Assembly (NCBI GenBank): GCA_033398695.1
Contig: CM065814.1
Coordinates: 81,548,358-81,612,357 of the forward strand
Direction of reading: 5' to 3'
Source: Orobanche coerulescens
Lineage: Eukaryota > Streptophyta > Magnoliopsida > Lamiales > Orobanchaceae
Length of the DNA: 64,000 nucleotides
Every line of letters starts with the position of its first letter. The stretch's first letter is position 1. Of the stretch, positions 12,405 through 22,049 are shown piece after piece. The notes under the pieces were generated by a model. That model was given only the letters and a program-made list of their open reading frames with translations, made no database searches and had not been told where the DNA came from. The position numbers and the translations under genes were made by a program.

Positions 12405-12710
12405 GACTCGACCGTGTCCGCCTGACACGGTCGCGCGCCTTTGGCCGGAAGGGACTCGGCCGTGTCACCTTGACACGGTCGCGGCGCGGAAGGGGCCTTC
12501 CGATAGTGACCCGTCAAGCGGCGACTTCGGCATGACTCGGCCGTGTCACTGGAACACGGTCGGGCGTCTGGGCGATCGGTTACGCTTATCCGGAAGAGTT
12601 CGACTCGGCCGTGCCGGGCGACACGGTCGGGTCTGTGGCGAGAGACTTCGCATTTCGGACGAGTGCAAGACGGCCGTGTCGGACGACACGGCCGAGTTCA
12701 GTCGGCAGTG
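12405..12710 (-). repeat. U3 cluster of ACCGTGTC/GACACGGT hairpins
   Basis: Five inverted repeats in about 300 bases. The clearest has 9-base arms GACCGTGTC and GACACGGTC around CGCCT. Others have loops of five to six bases, and one or two mismatched arms are present. The equivalent block of the other LTR lies at 32188-32485 and differs by several indels and substitutions, while flanking LTR sequence is nearly unchanged. Confidence 0.85.
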
Positions 12711-13083
12711 ATCGGCCAAAAACTGAAAAATGAGCGGGTGAGCTAAAACGACCATAACTCTCTCGTTCGGACTCCGATTGACTCACCGTTTGAACCATTG
12801 GAAAGCTAACTCGATGCTCTATAATATTGCAAAGATTCAGAATTTTTGGAGTTACCAAAAATTAATGGTGATATAACAAAGTCGAACTCATATGTGGAAA
12901 GTTGAAACAATGAACAATAACGATACACAACTCGAATTTTCTCCGAACGGTGAACACGGGTGAATGAACATGATTGATGAACGATTATAAATGAGTGAAA
13001 ATCCACTGAGTGACAATCACCGAATGAAATTACTGAATGATAATGACTGAATTACAACCGGGTATTACATACACCCTCCCTTA

Positions 13084-15900
13084 AAAGAGTTTCGTCCCCG
13101 AAACTAAGGGTCAAACAACTCGGGATAACCCTCCCGCATACTATCCTCGGTTTCCCAAGTAGCCTCTTTGGCTCGATGTCTGGACCACTGAATCTTGACC
13201 AAAGGGATCGTCTTGTTCCTCAACTGTTTGATTCACTGCTCCAATACTCGTACAGGATGCTCCTCGTACGAATGATCATCCGCGATCTCGATTTCGTCGA
13301 ACTGAAGTATGTGACATACTTCCGTAACTGAGAGACATGAAACACATTATGAATTCGGCTCAACGCCGGAGGTAACGCCAATCGATAAGCTAACTCGCCT
13401 ACTCGATCCAAAAACGGTCCAATGAATCTCGGACTCAACTTCCCCCGTTTTCCGAAACGGAAAATACCTCGACTCGGGGATACCTTGACCAAAACATGGT
13501 CACCCGTCTCGAACTCTAGTGGTCGACGACGATTATCTGCATATGATTTCTGTCGACTCTGAGCTGTCAACATATGACTCTTGATCAAAGCTACCTTCTC
13601 CCGGGCAGCTATAAGCATATCGGGTTCGGTGCCGATTGATTCTGACAAGTCATCCCAACACAAGGGAGATCAACAACGACGACCGTACAAGGCCTCGTAA
13701 GGTGCCATCTTAATGGAGGCATGCCAACTATTATTATACGTGAACTCGATCAGTGGTAGTTGGGCTTCCCAATCGTCCTTCCAATCGAGGACGCATGCCC
13801 TCAACATGTCCTCTAATGTCTGAATAGTTCTCTCTCATTGTCCGTCGGACTGAGGATGAAAAGCAGTACTGAGATTAAGCTGAGTTCCCATAGCACGATG
13901 AACTGATTTCCAAAAAAGGGATACAAATCGCCCGTCACGATCGGAAATGATACTCTTAGGAGTACCGTGCAGTCTCACTATCTCCTTGATGAACAACTGG
14001 GCCAGTCTCTTGGGACTCCACATATCCTTGATTTCAAGGAAATGAGCTGATTTAGTTAAGCGGTCCACAATCACCCAGATCGTATTCATGCCACGACGAC
14101 TCGTCGGCAAACTCGTGATGAAATCCATAGAAATGTCTTCCCACTTCCACTCTGGAATAGGGAGAGGTTTCAGCATACCCGCCGGTCGCTGATGTTCAAT
14201 CTTGACTTGTTGGCAAGTTAAGCATCTCGAAACAAATTCCGCGACTTCTCGCTTCATATTACTCCACCAGTAATTTTGTTTCGAGTCTTTATACATCTTG
14301 CTAGACCCCGGGTGAACAGAATAAGGGGTAGCATGAGCTTCTCTCAAAATTGAGTTTTTCAACTCGTCATTCGCCGGTACACACAACCGGTTCTTAAACC
14401 TCAAAAGTCCATCCTCGTGGACCACGAATCCAGGGGCTTTCCCCTGAGCCACATCCTCACGGATGCGCAACAATGAAGGGTCTGAACTCTGATTCTCTCT
14501 GATTACCTCCTCAAGTGACGATGAAATCTCTAACATACAAAGCTGTCCCTGAATTCGCTGAAGCCAGACCTCGATCTCGGGTCTAAGGAATTCCTGCTGA
14601 AGCTCCTTCTGAACTGTTAAACGAGCAAGCATCTGCTCCTGAACGGACTTACGACTCAAGGCGTCGGCAACAACGTTCGCCTTGCCCAGGTGGTAAAGGA
14701 TCTCAATATCATAATCCTTGATTAGTTCTAACCACCACCTCTGTCGCATATTTAACTCCTTCTGAGTAAATATATACTTCAAACTCTTATGATCGGTGAA
14801 AATCTGACAGGTGACGCCATATAGGTAATGACGCCAGATTTTTAAAGCGAAAACCACGGCTGCTAACTCTAAGTCGTGGGTCGGATAATTAACCTCGTAA
14901 GGTCTCAATTTCCGTGAAGCATAAGCAATAACCTTCCCATTCTGCATGAGTACACATCCGAGACCCTGTCCGGACGCATCACTATAAACCACAAATCCTT
15001 CCGTCCCCTGCGGCAAGGAAAGTACAGGTGCTGACATTAACCGGCTCTTGAGTTCCTCAAAACTCCGTTGACACGCGTCGGACCATGTGTATTTCTTATC
15101 CTTTTGCAAAAGGTTCGTCAAGGGTCGAGCGATTTTAGAAAATCCTTCCACAAATCGCCGATAATAGCCCGCTAATCCGAGAAAACTTCGGATTTCCTTA
15201 ACATTCTTCGGAGGTAACCAATCTCGGATAGCCTCCGTCTTCTGAGGGTCGACACGAACTCCGTCTGATGATATTACATGTCCGAGAAAAGTCACTTCGG
15301 ACATCCAGAACTCACATTTGGAAAATTTTCCAAAAAGTTGTTCTCGTCTCAACACGTCGAGCACTTGATGAAGGTGAAACTCGTGTTCCTCTCGGTCACG
15401 AGAATAAATCAAAATGTCGTCGATGAAGACAACAACAAACTGATCCAAAAAGTCGATGAAAACCCGATTCATTAACTCCATGAATACCGCAGGTGCATTA
15501 GTCAATCCAAACGGCATAACCACGAACTCATAATGACCATAGCGTGTACGAAACGCTGTCCTCGCGATATCCGACTCTCGAATCCGCAACTGGTGATATC
15601 CAGATCTTAAGTCGATCCTGGAAAACACTGAGGCTCCCTGAAGTTGATCTAAAAGATCATCAATACGGGGTAAGGGATACTACTCTTGATCATCACCCTG
15701 TTCAACTCCTGGTAATTAATACACACACGAGACGAGCCATCCTTCTCCTTGACAGATCACACTGGTGCTCCTCACGGGGACGCAATCGGTCGGAGATAAC
15801 CTTTCTCGAACTACTCCTCAAGTTGAATCTTCAACTCCTGCATTCTGGTCGGGGCCATCCGATACGGTGCCTTCGATAAAGGGGACGTACCGGCTCCAAC
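13084..15900 (-). pseudogene. Gypsy A pol: reverse transcriptase, RNase H, integrase, chromodomain remnant
   Basis: The long frame 15628-13835 carries reverse transcriptase ([34 protein letters not shown], catalytic FIDD near 15420), RNase H ([35 protein letters not shown]) and integrase (HHCC region [15 protein letters not shown] to [24 protein letters not shown] and [10 protein letters not shown] for the Asp residues). Relative to Gypsy B, TCA has become TGA near 13837, a CGA has become TGA near 13670, and 13 bases are missing near 13300. That deletion shifts the frame before the chromodomain. The RT N-terminus (15630-15900) lies in other frames. The C-terminal region resembles Tekay/Del chromodomains. 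Confidence 0.92.
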
Positions 15901-15964
15901 TCACTCCTGAATTCCCCTACTCTATGTGAAGGCAACCAGATAACTCGTCTGGAAATACATCGTC

Positions 15965-16230
15965 AATCAATGACAATGATACCACGAATGATTGAACATT
16001 TCGATTGCCCTAGAATGGTCAGTCGATAAAAAGATATACCAATAATGATTGAACAACTCGATTGCCTTAGGAAGGCCAATCGATGAAGATGATACAATGA
16101 ATGTTTGAATAACTCGATTGCCTTTGAAAGGCCAATCGATGAAAATGATACAATGAATGATTGAATGACTCGATTGTCTTAGAAAGGCCAATCGATGGAA
16201 ATGATACAATGAATGATTGAATAGTTCGAT
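15965..16230. repeat. 56-57 base tandem repeat between protease and RT of Gypsy A
   Basis: Five head-to-tail copies of a unit containing GATTGAA, CTCGATTGCC, AAGGCCAATCGATGAAA and ATGATACAATGAAT, at 15990, 16047, 16103, 16159 and 16215. Gypsy B has only a short related string at the matching position, so the array is a local expansion. It has no spacers and is not CRISPR-like. Confidence 0.9.
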
Positions 16231-16234
16231 TGCA

Positions 16235-16660
16235 GTATTTCTCTGCTTTCGTCATAATAATACTTCTTCTGGAACAACGGGGATTACTTCCCTGAAGCAC
16301 ACATTCGACAACCAACGACGGAAAGATAGCGACCAAACGCTAACAAATACTGAGGATAGTATCAAGACGATCAAACCAACTAATACCGAAAATTACATCG
16401 TCCTAAGATAAGTTTACCACGATTAGATCCATCAACCAATCGCGGTCATTAAGCTTAATTCGGTATGATTCCGACAATTCTTCCATCGTCAGGTAGACCG
16501 ATGGTATGAGGTCCACAAGCAATAGAACTATCCCGAAATAAGTCTATTCAAGCATGATTTGAAAATGAAAGAATGCGGTGTACCAGCATCAAAAGGTACA
16601 CACAAGTTGAAATAAAATTACGAGTATATCTGAAATCATTCGGGCCCTTAGGATCGTCGA
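16235..16660 (-). pseudogene. Gypsy A protease region, decayed
   Basis: The minus strand keeps recognisable similarity to the Gypsy B protease interval: YTRNFISTCVY, then a string equivalent to LFDAGTPHSF in a shifted frame near 16580. The aspartyl protease would cleave the Gag-Pol polyprotein. No open frame remains, and the Asp-Ser/Thr-Gly triad is not intact: it reads Asp-Ala-Gly after allowing for a one-base deletion. Confidence 0.6.
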
Positions 16661-16940
16661 TCTTCCTCATCATATGAATGCAGGACTTGTCGGCCCCGAA
16701 CCGACGCTCCGTCGATAAAGACGAGCTCCAACTCTATTTGCTTCCATTGCCTTAAGCAGCGATGACAAAGCGATCGATTACAAAGCTTGGTTGCTTGGGG
16801 CTGAGATGCCGCCGGAGCCGACTTGGAGTCCTTTTCGGCATAAACGGGCCTTATGCCGAAATTCCCACAATTATAGCACGTGATAGACGGTTTGGACACT
16901 CGGTCTGAAATGACCGGCGTTCCACAATTGAAACAGTGAT
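16648..16940 (-). pseudogene. Gypsy A gag C-terminus: zinc knuckle region, cut by insertions
   Basis: The minus strand reads CFNCGTPVIS directly next to the hAT end. Its counterpart in Gypsy B is the intact CX2CX4HX4C knuckle CFNCEEQGHFSTKC. Here the knuckle has small indels and the His is lost. The following residues up to HSYDEEDRRS match the Gypsy B segment ending near 42860. The knuckle normally binds element RNA in the capsid. The rest of gag is at 29414-29844, beyond the two insertions. Confidence 0.8.
16934..16940. repeat. hAT target site duplication, left (one base lost)
   Basis: CAGTGAT here versus CAGGTGAT at 20467-20474. Gypsy B, as the uninserted relative, has CAGGTGAT at this place on the equivalent strand, so the 8-bp TSD is CAGGTGAT and the left copy has lost one G. 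Confidence 0.82.
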
Positions 16941-16953
16941 TAGAGGTGCCCAA

Positions 16954-17150
16954 GCGACCCAACCAGTAGGTCGACCACGACCGGACCGGTGACCGTCAAG
17001 ACCCGGACCGGCCGACCGTGCGACCGCCGACCGGACCCATGGTATACACGGGTGGGGTCCGGTCGAGCTTCCCAACCCGTCGACCGGTCAGGTCGACCGT
17101 CGACGGGTCCGACCGTCGACCGCCGGTCCGACCGTCGACCCGTGAAATTA
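16954..17150. repeat. Left GC-rich subterminal repeat region of hAT
   Basis: Dense repetition of GGTCGACC, CGACCGTCGAC, GGTCCGACC and GGACCGG strings within 200 bases. A comparable block occupies 20304-20453. hAT transposases typically bind short repeated subterminal motifs; that role is inferred here. Confidence 0.75.
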
Positions 17151-17405
17151 AAAAAAAAAACAAAAAAATTCAAAAAATGGCCGTTGGACCCGGCGGGTCG
17201 GACCCGGACCCGGCGGGTCGGACCTGGACCCGGCGGGTCTAACGGCTAGTCCGATTTTTTAAAAAAAAAAATTTTTTTTCCTAACTATAAATACCCCCCT
17301 CCCCAACACAATTTTTCCACACCTTCAATACTTTCTATCTCTCAAACTCTCATTGTTAATTGCTATACTACTTAATCTCTCTCTTTTTTTTCGCATTTTA
17401 TCATT

Positions 17406-19980
17406 ATGTCGAGTTCGACAAGGAAAGGGTATTGCTACATCTCCCAAAAAATCCAAATGTCAAGTTCGAGCGAATGGGTCTTTGGGGCAAATCGAAGAAA
17501 CCATCCAGGAATAATTATTCGGGAGCCCCAAAACCAAACTCCACCCGATTTTGAAAATGAAAGTCAAGATCCGAATATGATGTTACACATGAAAATATCT
17601 ATTACGGTAGTACAACAACTACCAAGAAGAAGAAGTTGATCTCAGGGGATTTCGACGTGTCCCGAATCGTCAACAAGCGCAAAACATCGACGAAGAAATG
17701 GACCATGAAATCGATGAAGCTATGTTAAATCAAACATATGCAACATTCGAGCGCACTCTTCATGGCGTACCAACTCCGACGCAAAAATCAAAGTCGGCGT
17801 CTGCGGCAAGCCAAGTGAAGAAGAACCTCCTTATGTTGAGGAGTTATCGTCAGGAGGAAGAAAATGTGAAAGGCGAGAGGAAGCAAGAAAACTAAAGCAA
17901 GAAACAAGCACCTTTTTGTTGCGAGAAAGGAGACCAGTATCCGTACTTTTTCAAAACACTTTAAGAAGGAAAAATGCCGGATGGTTCGATGAAGGTATCT
18001 TGCAACTCTTGCTCGAAAGAGTATCCGTATAAAGCCGGGGATGGATATGGAAATTTTAAAAGGCATTTTGAAAATAACCATGCCTCGGTCCACGGAGAAC
18101 AAAAGTCACAAAGTCAATTCAACTTCCAACCTTCTACTGGAGCCGGGCCAGACGGCAATCAAGGTATGTCTGAATCTCAACTTTATAAATATAATGAAAA
18201 AATTGCTAGAGAACAAATGGCAAAATTATGTGCACAAGAATCTTTACCTTTTAATTTTGCGGATAGTACGGGTTGGGAATACAGGATGCAAAATGCCTAT
18301 AATCCTGCTATTAAAAGAATTCCACGTACCACAATGACTAGACAAGTAGTATACTTAGCCAAACAACATAAACTTGCACTACGAGCTTATTTTAGATCTA
18401 TAAATCATAGAGTTTCTTTAGTGAGATACTTGGCGATTTTAAACAAAAAATGATTATATGGGAATAACTATACACTGGATTGATGAAAATTGGAACTTAA
18501 ACAAAAGATTACTTGCGTTTAAAAATTTAATTGTACACATAGTGCGAGATAATATAGCTAGAGCAATTATTAAAATTTTAACTTTTTATTGCTTAAAAGA
18601 TAAAATTTTCACAATTGGTTTTGATAATGCTAGTTCTAATCTGCAAGTGTACCGGATTAATACAAGCTTGCAATCTGTTTTAGCGGGTCGATTATTTCAT
18701 ACTAGATGTATATGTCATATTCTAAATTTATGTGTACAAGATGCATTAAAATTTGTAGATGAAGCAATAGAACCAATTAGAAAATGTGTCTTGTTTTTAC
18801 ATAATCGCACTAAGTTAGCTAGACAATGGGTAAAATTTTTAAAGTCAAAACAAATTCAACCCAAATTTTTTACTCAGGACGTCAAACATAGATGGAACTC
18901 AACTTATGAGATGTTAAATTCAACTAATGAATATAAAGAATTATTGTGTGAATTTTTGATACGTATTTTCACGTAGAAGAATTTTATTTATTGCCAACGT
19001 ATTGGGATGAAACTAAAGATTTAATAAAACTATTAAGGGTTTTGAAAATGCAACTAAAGATTTAAGTGGTTGTTATTATCCCACGTCTCCCAAAGTTTTA
19101 TTTCATTGTTGTTTTATTGTATACGAAATGGATGCTTGTAGTAAATCCGAAAGATTATCGAATGCTATTTACAATATGTGTTTAAAATGGCTAAAATACT
19201 TTAATCGTATTCATGATGTTTTCTTGATTAGTCTTTTTTATCTCCGATTTAAATTTAGCTCAAGTAGAACAATTACTTGATATATATTATAATATTCTTA
19301 AAAATTTGGGTTTTCCTAATATTGAGGATCTTGTTGAAAGTCAAATTTTATTTGAAAATATTCTGACGTTGAACAAGTAAAAATTGATTTGAAAAATAGT
19401 TTAGAAAGCTGTTTTTACGAATATTCTTCTAAATACGGTGATAAGATTCAAACTCAAAAACAAGAACTAAGACTACAAATACATTTAACATGGAATTGAG
19501 AACTCCCACTAACCCATTTCAACAACAACTCTATAATATAGCAAGAAATAGGGGTGGTAGTAACGTTGGTCAAAGAAATGACCTTAGTAGATATTATGCA
19601 ACTAGTTTTGTCTTGGGAGGATGACAATGCGGTACCTTTGATCTGTTGGATTGGTGGAAAAGAAGGGAACCGAATTTCCCACACTTTCCATTATGGCACA
19701 AGAAATTCTTGCGGTGCCCGCATCCATGATCCCGTTGAGAGTGCTTTTAGTGAAGGAGGCTATATCTTTGGACGAGCGGAGATCCCGAATGACGCCAAAA
19801 AATCTCGAGGCTCAAATGATACTTAAAGACGCAACAAAAGCCGAGTTACGAGATCAAGAAAATAAATGGGATGACCTATTAGCGGACCAAGATGCCTATC
19901 AAGAAGGCACTACCGAAGGAGAGTCTAGTCAAATGAGTCAAACCGACGATCAAGACGACGACGACATCGACTTCGACTAA
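17406..19980 (+). pseudogene. hAT transposase, BED zinc finger and dimerisation domain (broken)
   Basis: A TATA-like CTATAAATACC lies at 17284-17294. The first Met-containing frame starts at 17406 (Ser-rich N-terminus). A BED-type finger follows at about 18000-18080 (CNSCSKEYP then HFENNH). The catalytic core shows FDNASSN near 18620 and CICHILNLCVQDAL with VKHRWNSTYEML (18700-18910). The C-terminal hAT dimerisation domain reads DLLDWWKRREPNFPTLS then MAQEILAVPAS, ending with an acidic tail and TAA at 19978-19980. Frames change near 17640, 17900, 18450, 18960 and 19640, and 18980-19480 contains many stops. The protein would have excised and reinserted the element; this copy cannot encode it. 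Confidence 0.9.
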
Positions 19981-20006
19981 AGGTAAGTAAGGTAAGTCAG
20001 GTAAGT

Positions 20007-20198
20007 AAAGAACTACGTAGGGCTTTGATTCCTCACGAGGATACGTAGGCAATTTAATTTTAAGTGAAAACTTAAAATTAAATACAAGCCCATTTTTTTT
20101 AACTCTTCTCATGTAAAAGAACTACGTGGAGCTTTGATTCCTCACGGGGATACGTAGGCAATTTAATTTTAAGTAAAAACTTAAAATTAAATACAAGC
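20007..20198. repeat. Two 83-base direct repeats, each with a 14-base hairpin
   Basis: Copies at 20007-20089 and 20116-20198 share AAAGAACTACGT, GGCTTTGATTCCTCACG-type and GGATACGTAGGC strings. Each ends in an inverted repeat with arms ATTTAATTTTAAGT and ACTTAAAATTAAAT around a four- or five-base loop. They lie between the transposase stop and the right subterminal region. Confidence 0.9.
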
Positions 20199-20303
20199 TA
20201 ATTTTTCAAATGATTTCCTTTTTCATTTATAGTTATTTTTCGTGTATAAAATGATAACAAATAAAAGTTTTATATATATTTTTTAAAAAAAAAAAAAAAT
20301 TAG

Positions 20304-20453
20304 ATGGGTCGACCGTGACCGTGGGTCGGACCGGACCGGACCGTGGCCGACCCGTCGACCCGCCAACTCGTACATTTCATATGTACGGGTGGGGTCCGGG
20401 TCCTGTCCTGCCGACCCGGCGGGTCCGACCCGGACCCGGACCCGGACCCGTGG
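20304..20453. repeat. Right GC-rich subterminal repeat region of hAT
   Basis: GGTCGACC, GGACCGGACC and CCCGGACCC repeats, plus a GTACATTTCATATGTAC inverted repeat near 20370-20386. The counterpart of 16954-17150. Confidence 0.75.
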
Positions 20454-20466
20454 TTGGGCACCTCTA

Positions 20467-20474
20467 CAGGTGAT
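20467..20474. repeat. hAT target site duplication CAGGTGAT (right)
   Basis: Directly outside the right terminal inverted repeat. Its last two bases are also the first two of the ATGGC duplication of the next element. Confidence 0.85.
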
Positions 20475-20477
20475 GGC
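20473..20477. repeat. Athila-like element target site duplication ATGGC (left)
   Basis: ATGGC before TGTTAGGCG. It is repeated at 29414-29418 after CGCAACA, where the Gypsy A gag resumes as CGAACTGG. Confidence 0.92.
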
Positions 20478-21798
20478 TGTTAGGCGTATTTTTATACGCT
20501 TATTTATCATTATTTTGTAGTATTTTGGAATGTGAAATCATCTAAATGAGCTTTTAATGCCTTAATTTTGTATGATTGACAGGAAATTGAAGTCCGGAAG
20601 CTTAAACGAGGCAAAACGAGCGAAAACGGCAAAACTGGACTATGAGCCGCGGCACAAGGAAGCTGAGCCGCGGCAAAGGAAGACACCACCAAGGGCGAGT
20701 AGTGTACTGCGTGTCGCGGCAGCCCCATGTGAGCCGCGGCACGAAGGATTTAATTACGCCCGTGTATTGATTTTGGCGATGTTCCGCGCACGAGTTGATG
20801 AGCGGCACACTTAACGGTTTGGTACGTCTGCCGCGGATTTTGGGCCGTTTGCCGATTTTCAACCAACTAATACGGACGCGATTTATGGAAGTGCTGAGCT
20901 ATAAATAGGGCTTAAGACCTTAATTTAATGATCTTGGAACCTTGGAATCAGGAAATCATTGAAGCTAAACCTAGGAGAGCTTAAGCTTGGAGACAGAGAA
21001 GAGGAGGAAAGCAGAGGAATTCAAGGGCAGAAGGCGGGAGCTGAAGAACGGAGGAATCCGAGCTTCATCTGCGTTTGAATTTTATGCTTTCGTTTATTTC
21101 TTCTGTATTTTCAGTTTTTAGTATGTCAGGATAAAGCCCTAATCTAGGGTTTTGATGAAACCTTTATTTTGACGAATTGATTAAGATTATCCAATTTATT
21201 ACCTTTTTATTGAGTTTTCCCAATTATGTTTAATGCTTGCAATTATCTGGCCAATAGTTGTATTGATTTAATCATTCACTTCGAATCGGGAGAGGAGATT
21301 TGGTGAGGAACTATTGGTGAGGACCGTTTATTCTGTGAGATAGGAATATACTCATAGGAACTACGTGGCCTTTAGGAGATTTCATGCTTTTGCCTAGCGA
21401 CGAGATAATTCACCTAGGGATAGAGTGCGTTAGTCGCCGTTAGATAAATCTATTGACCTCGGAGAGGCGGTAGAATATATTAGCAATCTCCGCCTTCAAT
21501 AAATTGGGAAAATTATTTATTACGGATAATCAAGATTAAATTCGGATAAATTAAGGTGGATTCAGAACTCTAGACTTATTTATCATTTGATTCCTTTTAT
21601 TCAAGCTATCGCTTTCTGTTTAGTCTTTTATTCATTCTTGTAGTTATTAATCCAAAACCCAACTTGATTGTTCAAATAAAATTGGAATACGAAAACGTCG
21701 GTAGTTAGAGACTCAATCCTCGTGGGAACGATACTCTACTTATCACTTTATTACTTGTAAACGATGACGTGCACTTGCGTGTAGGAAATATCGCAACA
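20478..21798 (+). repeat. Athila-like LTR, 5' copy
   Basis: Begins TGTTAGGCGTATTTT and ends AATATCGCAACA. A cluster of inverted repeats centred on CCGCGG or its decayed forms lies at 20643-20835, followed by CTATAAATAG at 20899-20908. Identical in length to the right LTR, with base differences concentrated in the CCGCGG cluster. Confidence 0.95.
20899..20908 (+). promoter_or_regulatory. Putative TATA box of Athila-like LTR
   Basis: CTATAAATAG, about 65 bases after the last CCGCGG-type motif. The second LTR has it at 28515-28524. Confidence 0.65.
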
Positions 21799-21804
21799 AG
21801 TTTT

Positions 21805-21820
21805 TGGCGCCGTTGTCGGG
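21805..21820 (+). promoter_or_regulatory. Primer binding site, Athila type
   Basis: TGGCGCCGTTGTCGGG, six bases after the LTR end. It matches the TGGCGCCGTTGCCGGGG primer site known from Athila elements except for one C to T change. Confidence 0.88.
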
Positions 21821-22049
21821 ATTGAAATTTTTCTAATATCGACTTAAGTATTTCCAGTCTTAATTTGAACGTTTTATTTTTATTTTTGTGTATTTAATTT
21901 TTTCTATTTTATTCGCTTTTTTCCTTTCGGGACCTTTCGTGTAGTGCATGAGAAGGCTCGTGAAGGCTTACTACCTTTGGACACCGAGCTCGAGCGCACG
22001 CAAAGAAGGAATAAAAAGGAGAAAAGAGAGGCTGCAGACGACAGTCAAC

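Larger units (their letters stand above)
10712..13069 (-). repeat. Gypsy A LTR, 3' copy
   Basis: 2358 bases, near-identical by eye to 30495-32853. On the minus strand it starts TGTAATACCCGG and ends GGGGTGTTATA, so the terminal CA has become TA in both copies. The end therefore predates this insertion or was fixed in the source copy. The U3 block at 12405-12705 carries five hairpins built from GACCGTGTC/GACACGGTC arms. It is followed in element direction by a TATA-like CTATAAATTC (12377-12387 on the plus strand). Confidence 0.94.
16941..20466 (+). mobile_element. hAT superfamily DNA transposon in the gag zinc knuckle
   Basis: 3.5 kb with 13-base perfect terminal inverted repeats TAGAGGTGCCCAA (16941-16953) and TTGGGCACCTCTA (20454-20466), an 8-bp TSD, GC-rich subterminal regions at both ends and a decayed BED-finger hAT transposase on the plus strand. 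All four traits are diagnostic of hAT elements. Several frameshifts in the transposase make it non-autonomous now. Confidence 0.94.

Noticed and set aside
15965..16230. Regular repeat resembling a CRISPR array
   Set aside because: Units are head-to-tail with no unique spacers and lie inside a plant retrotransposon; it is an ordinary tandem expansion.
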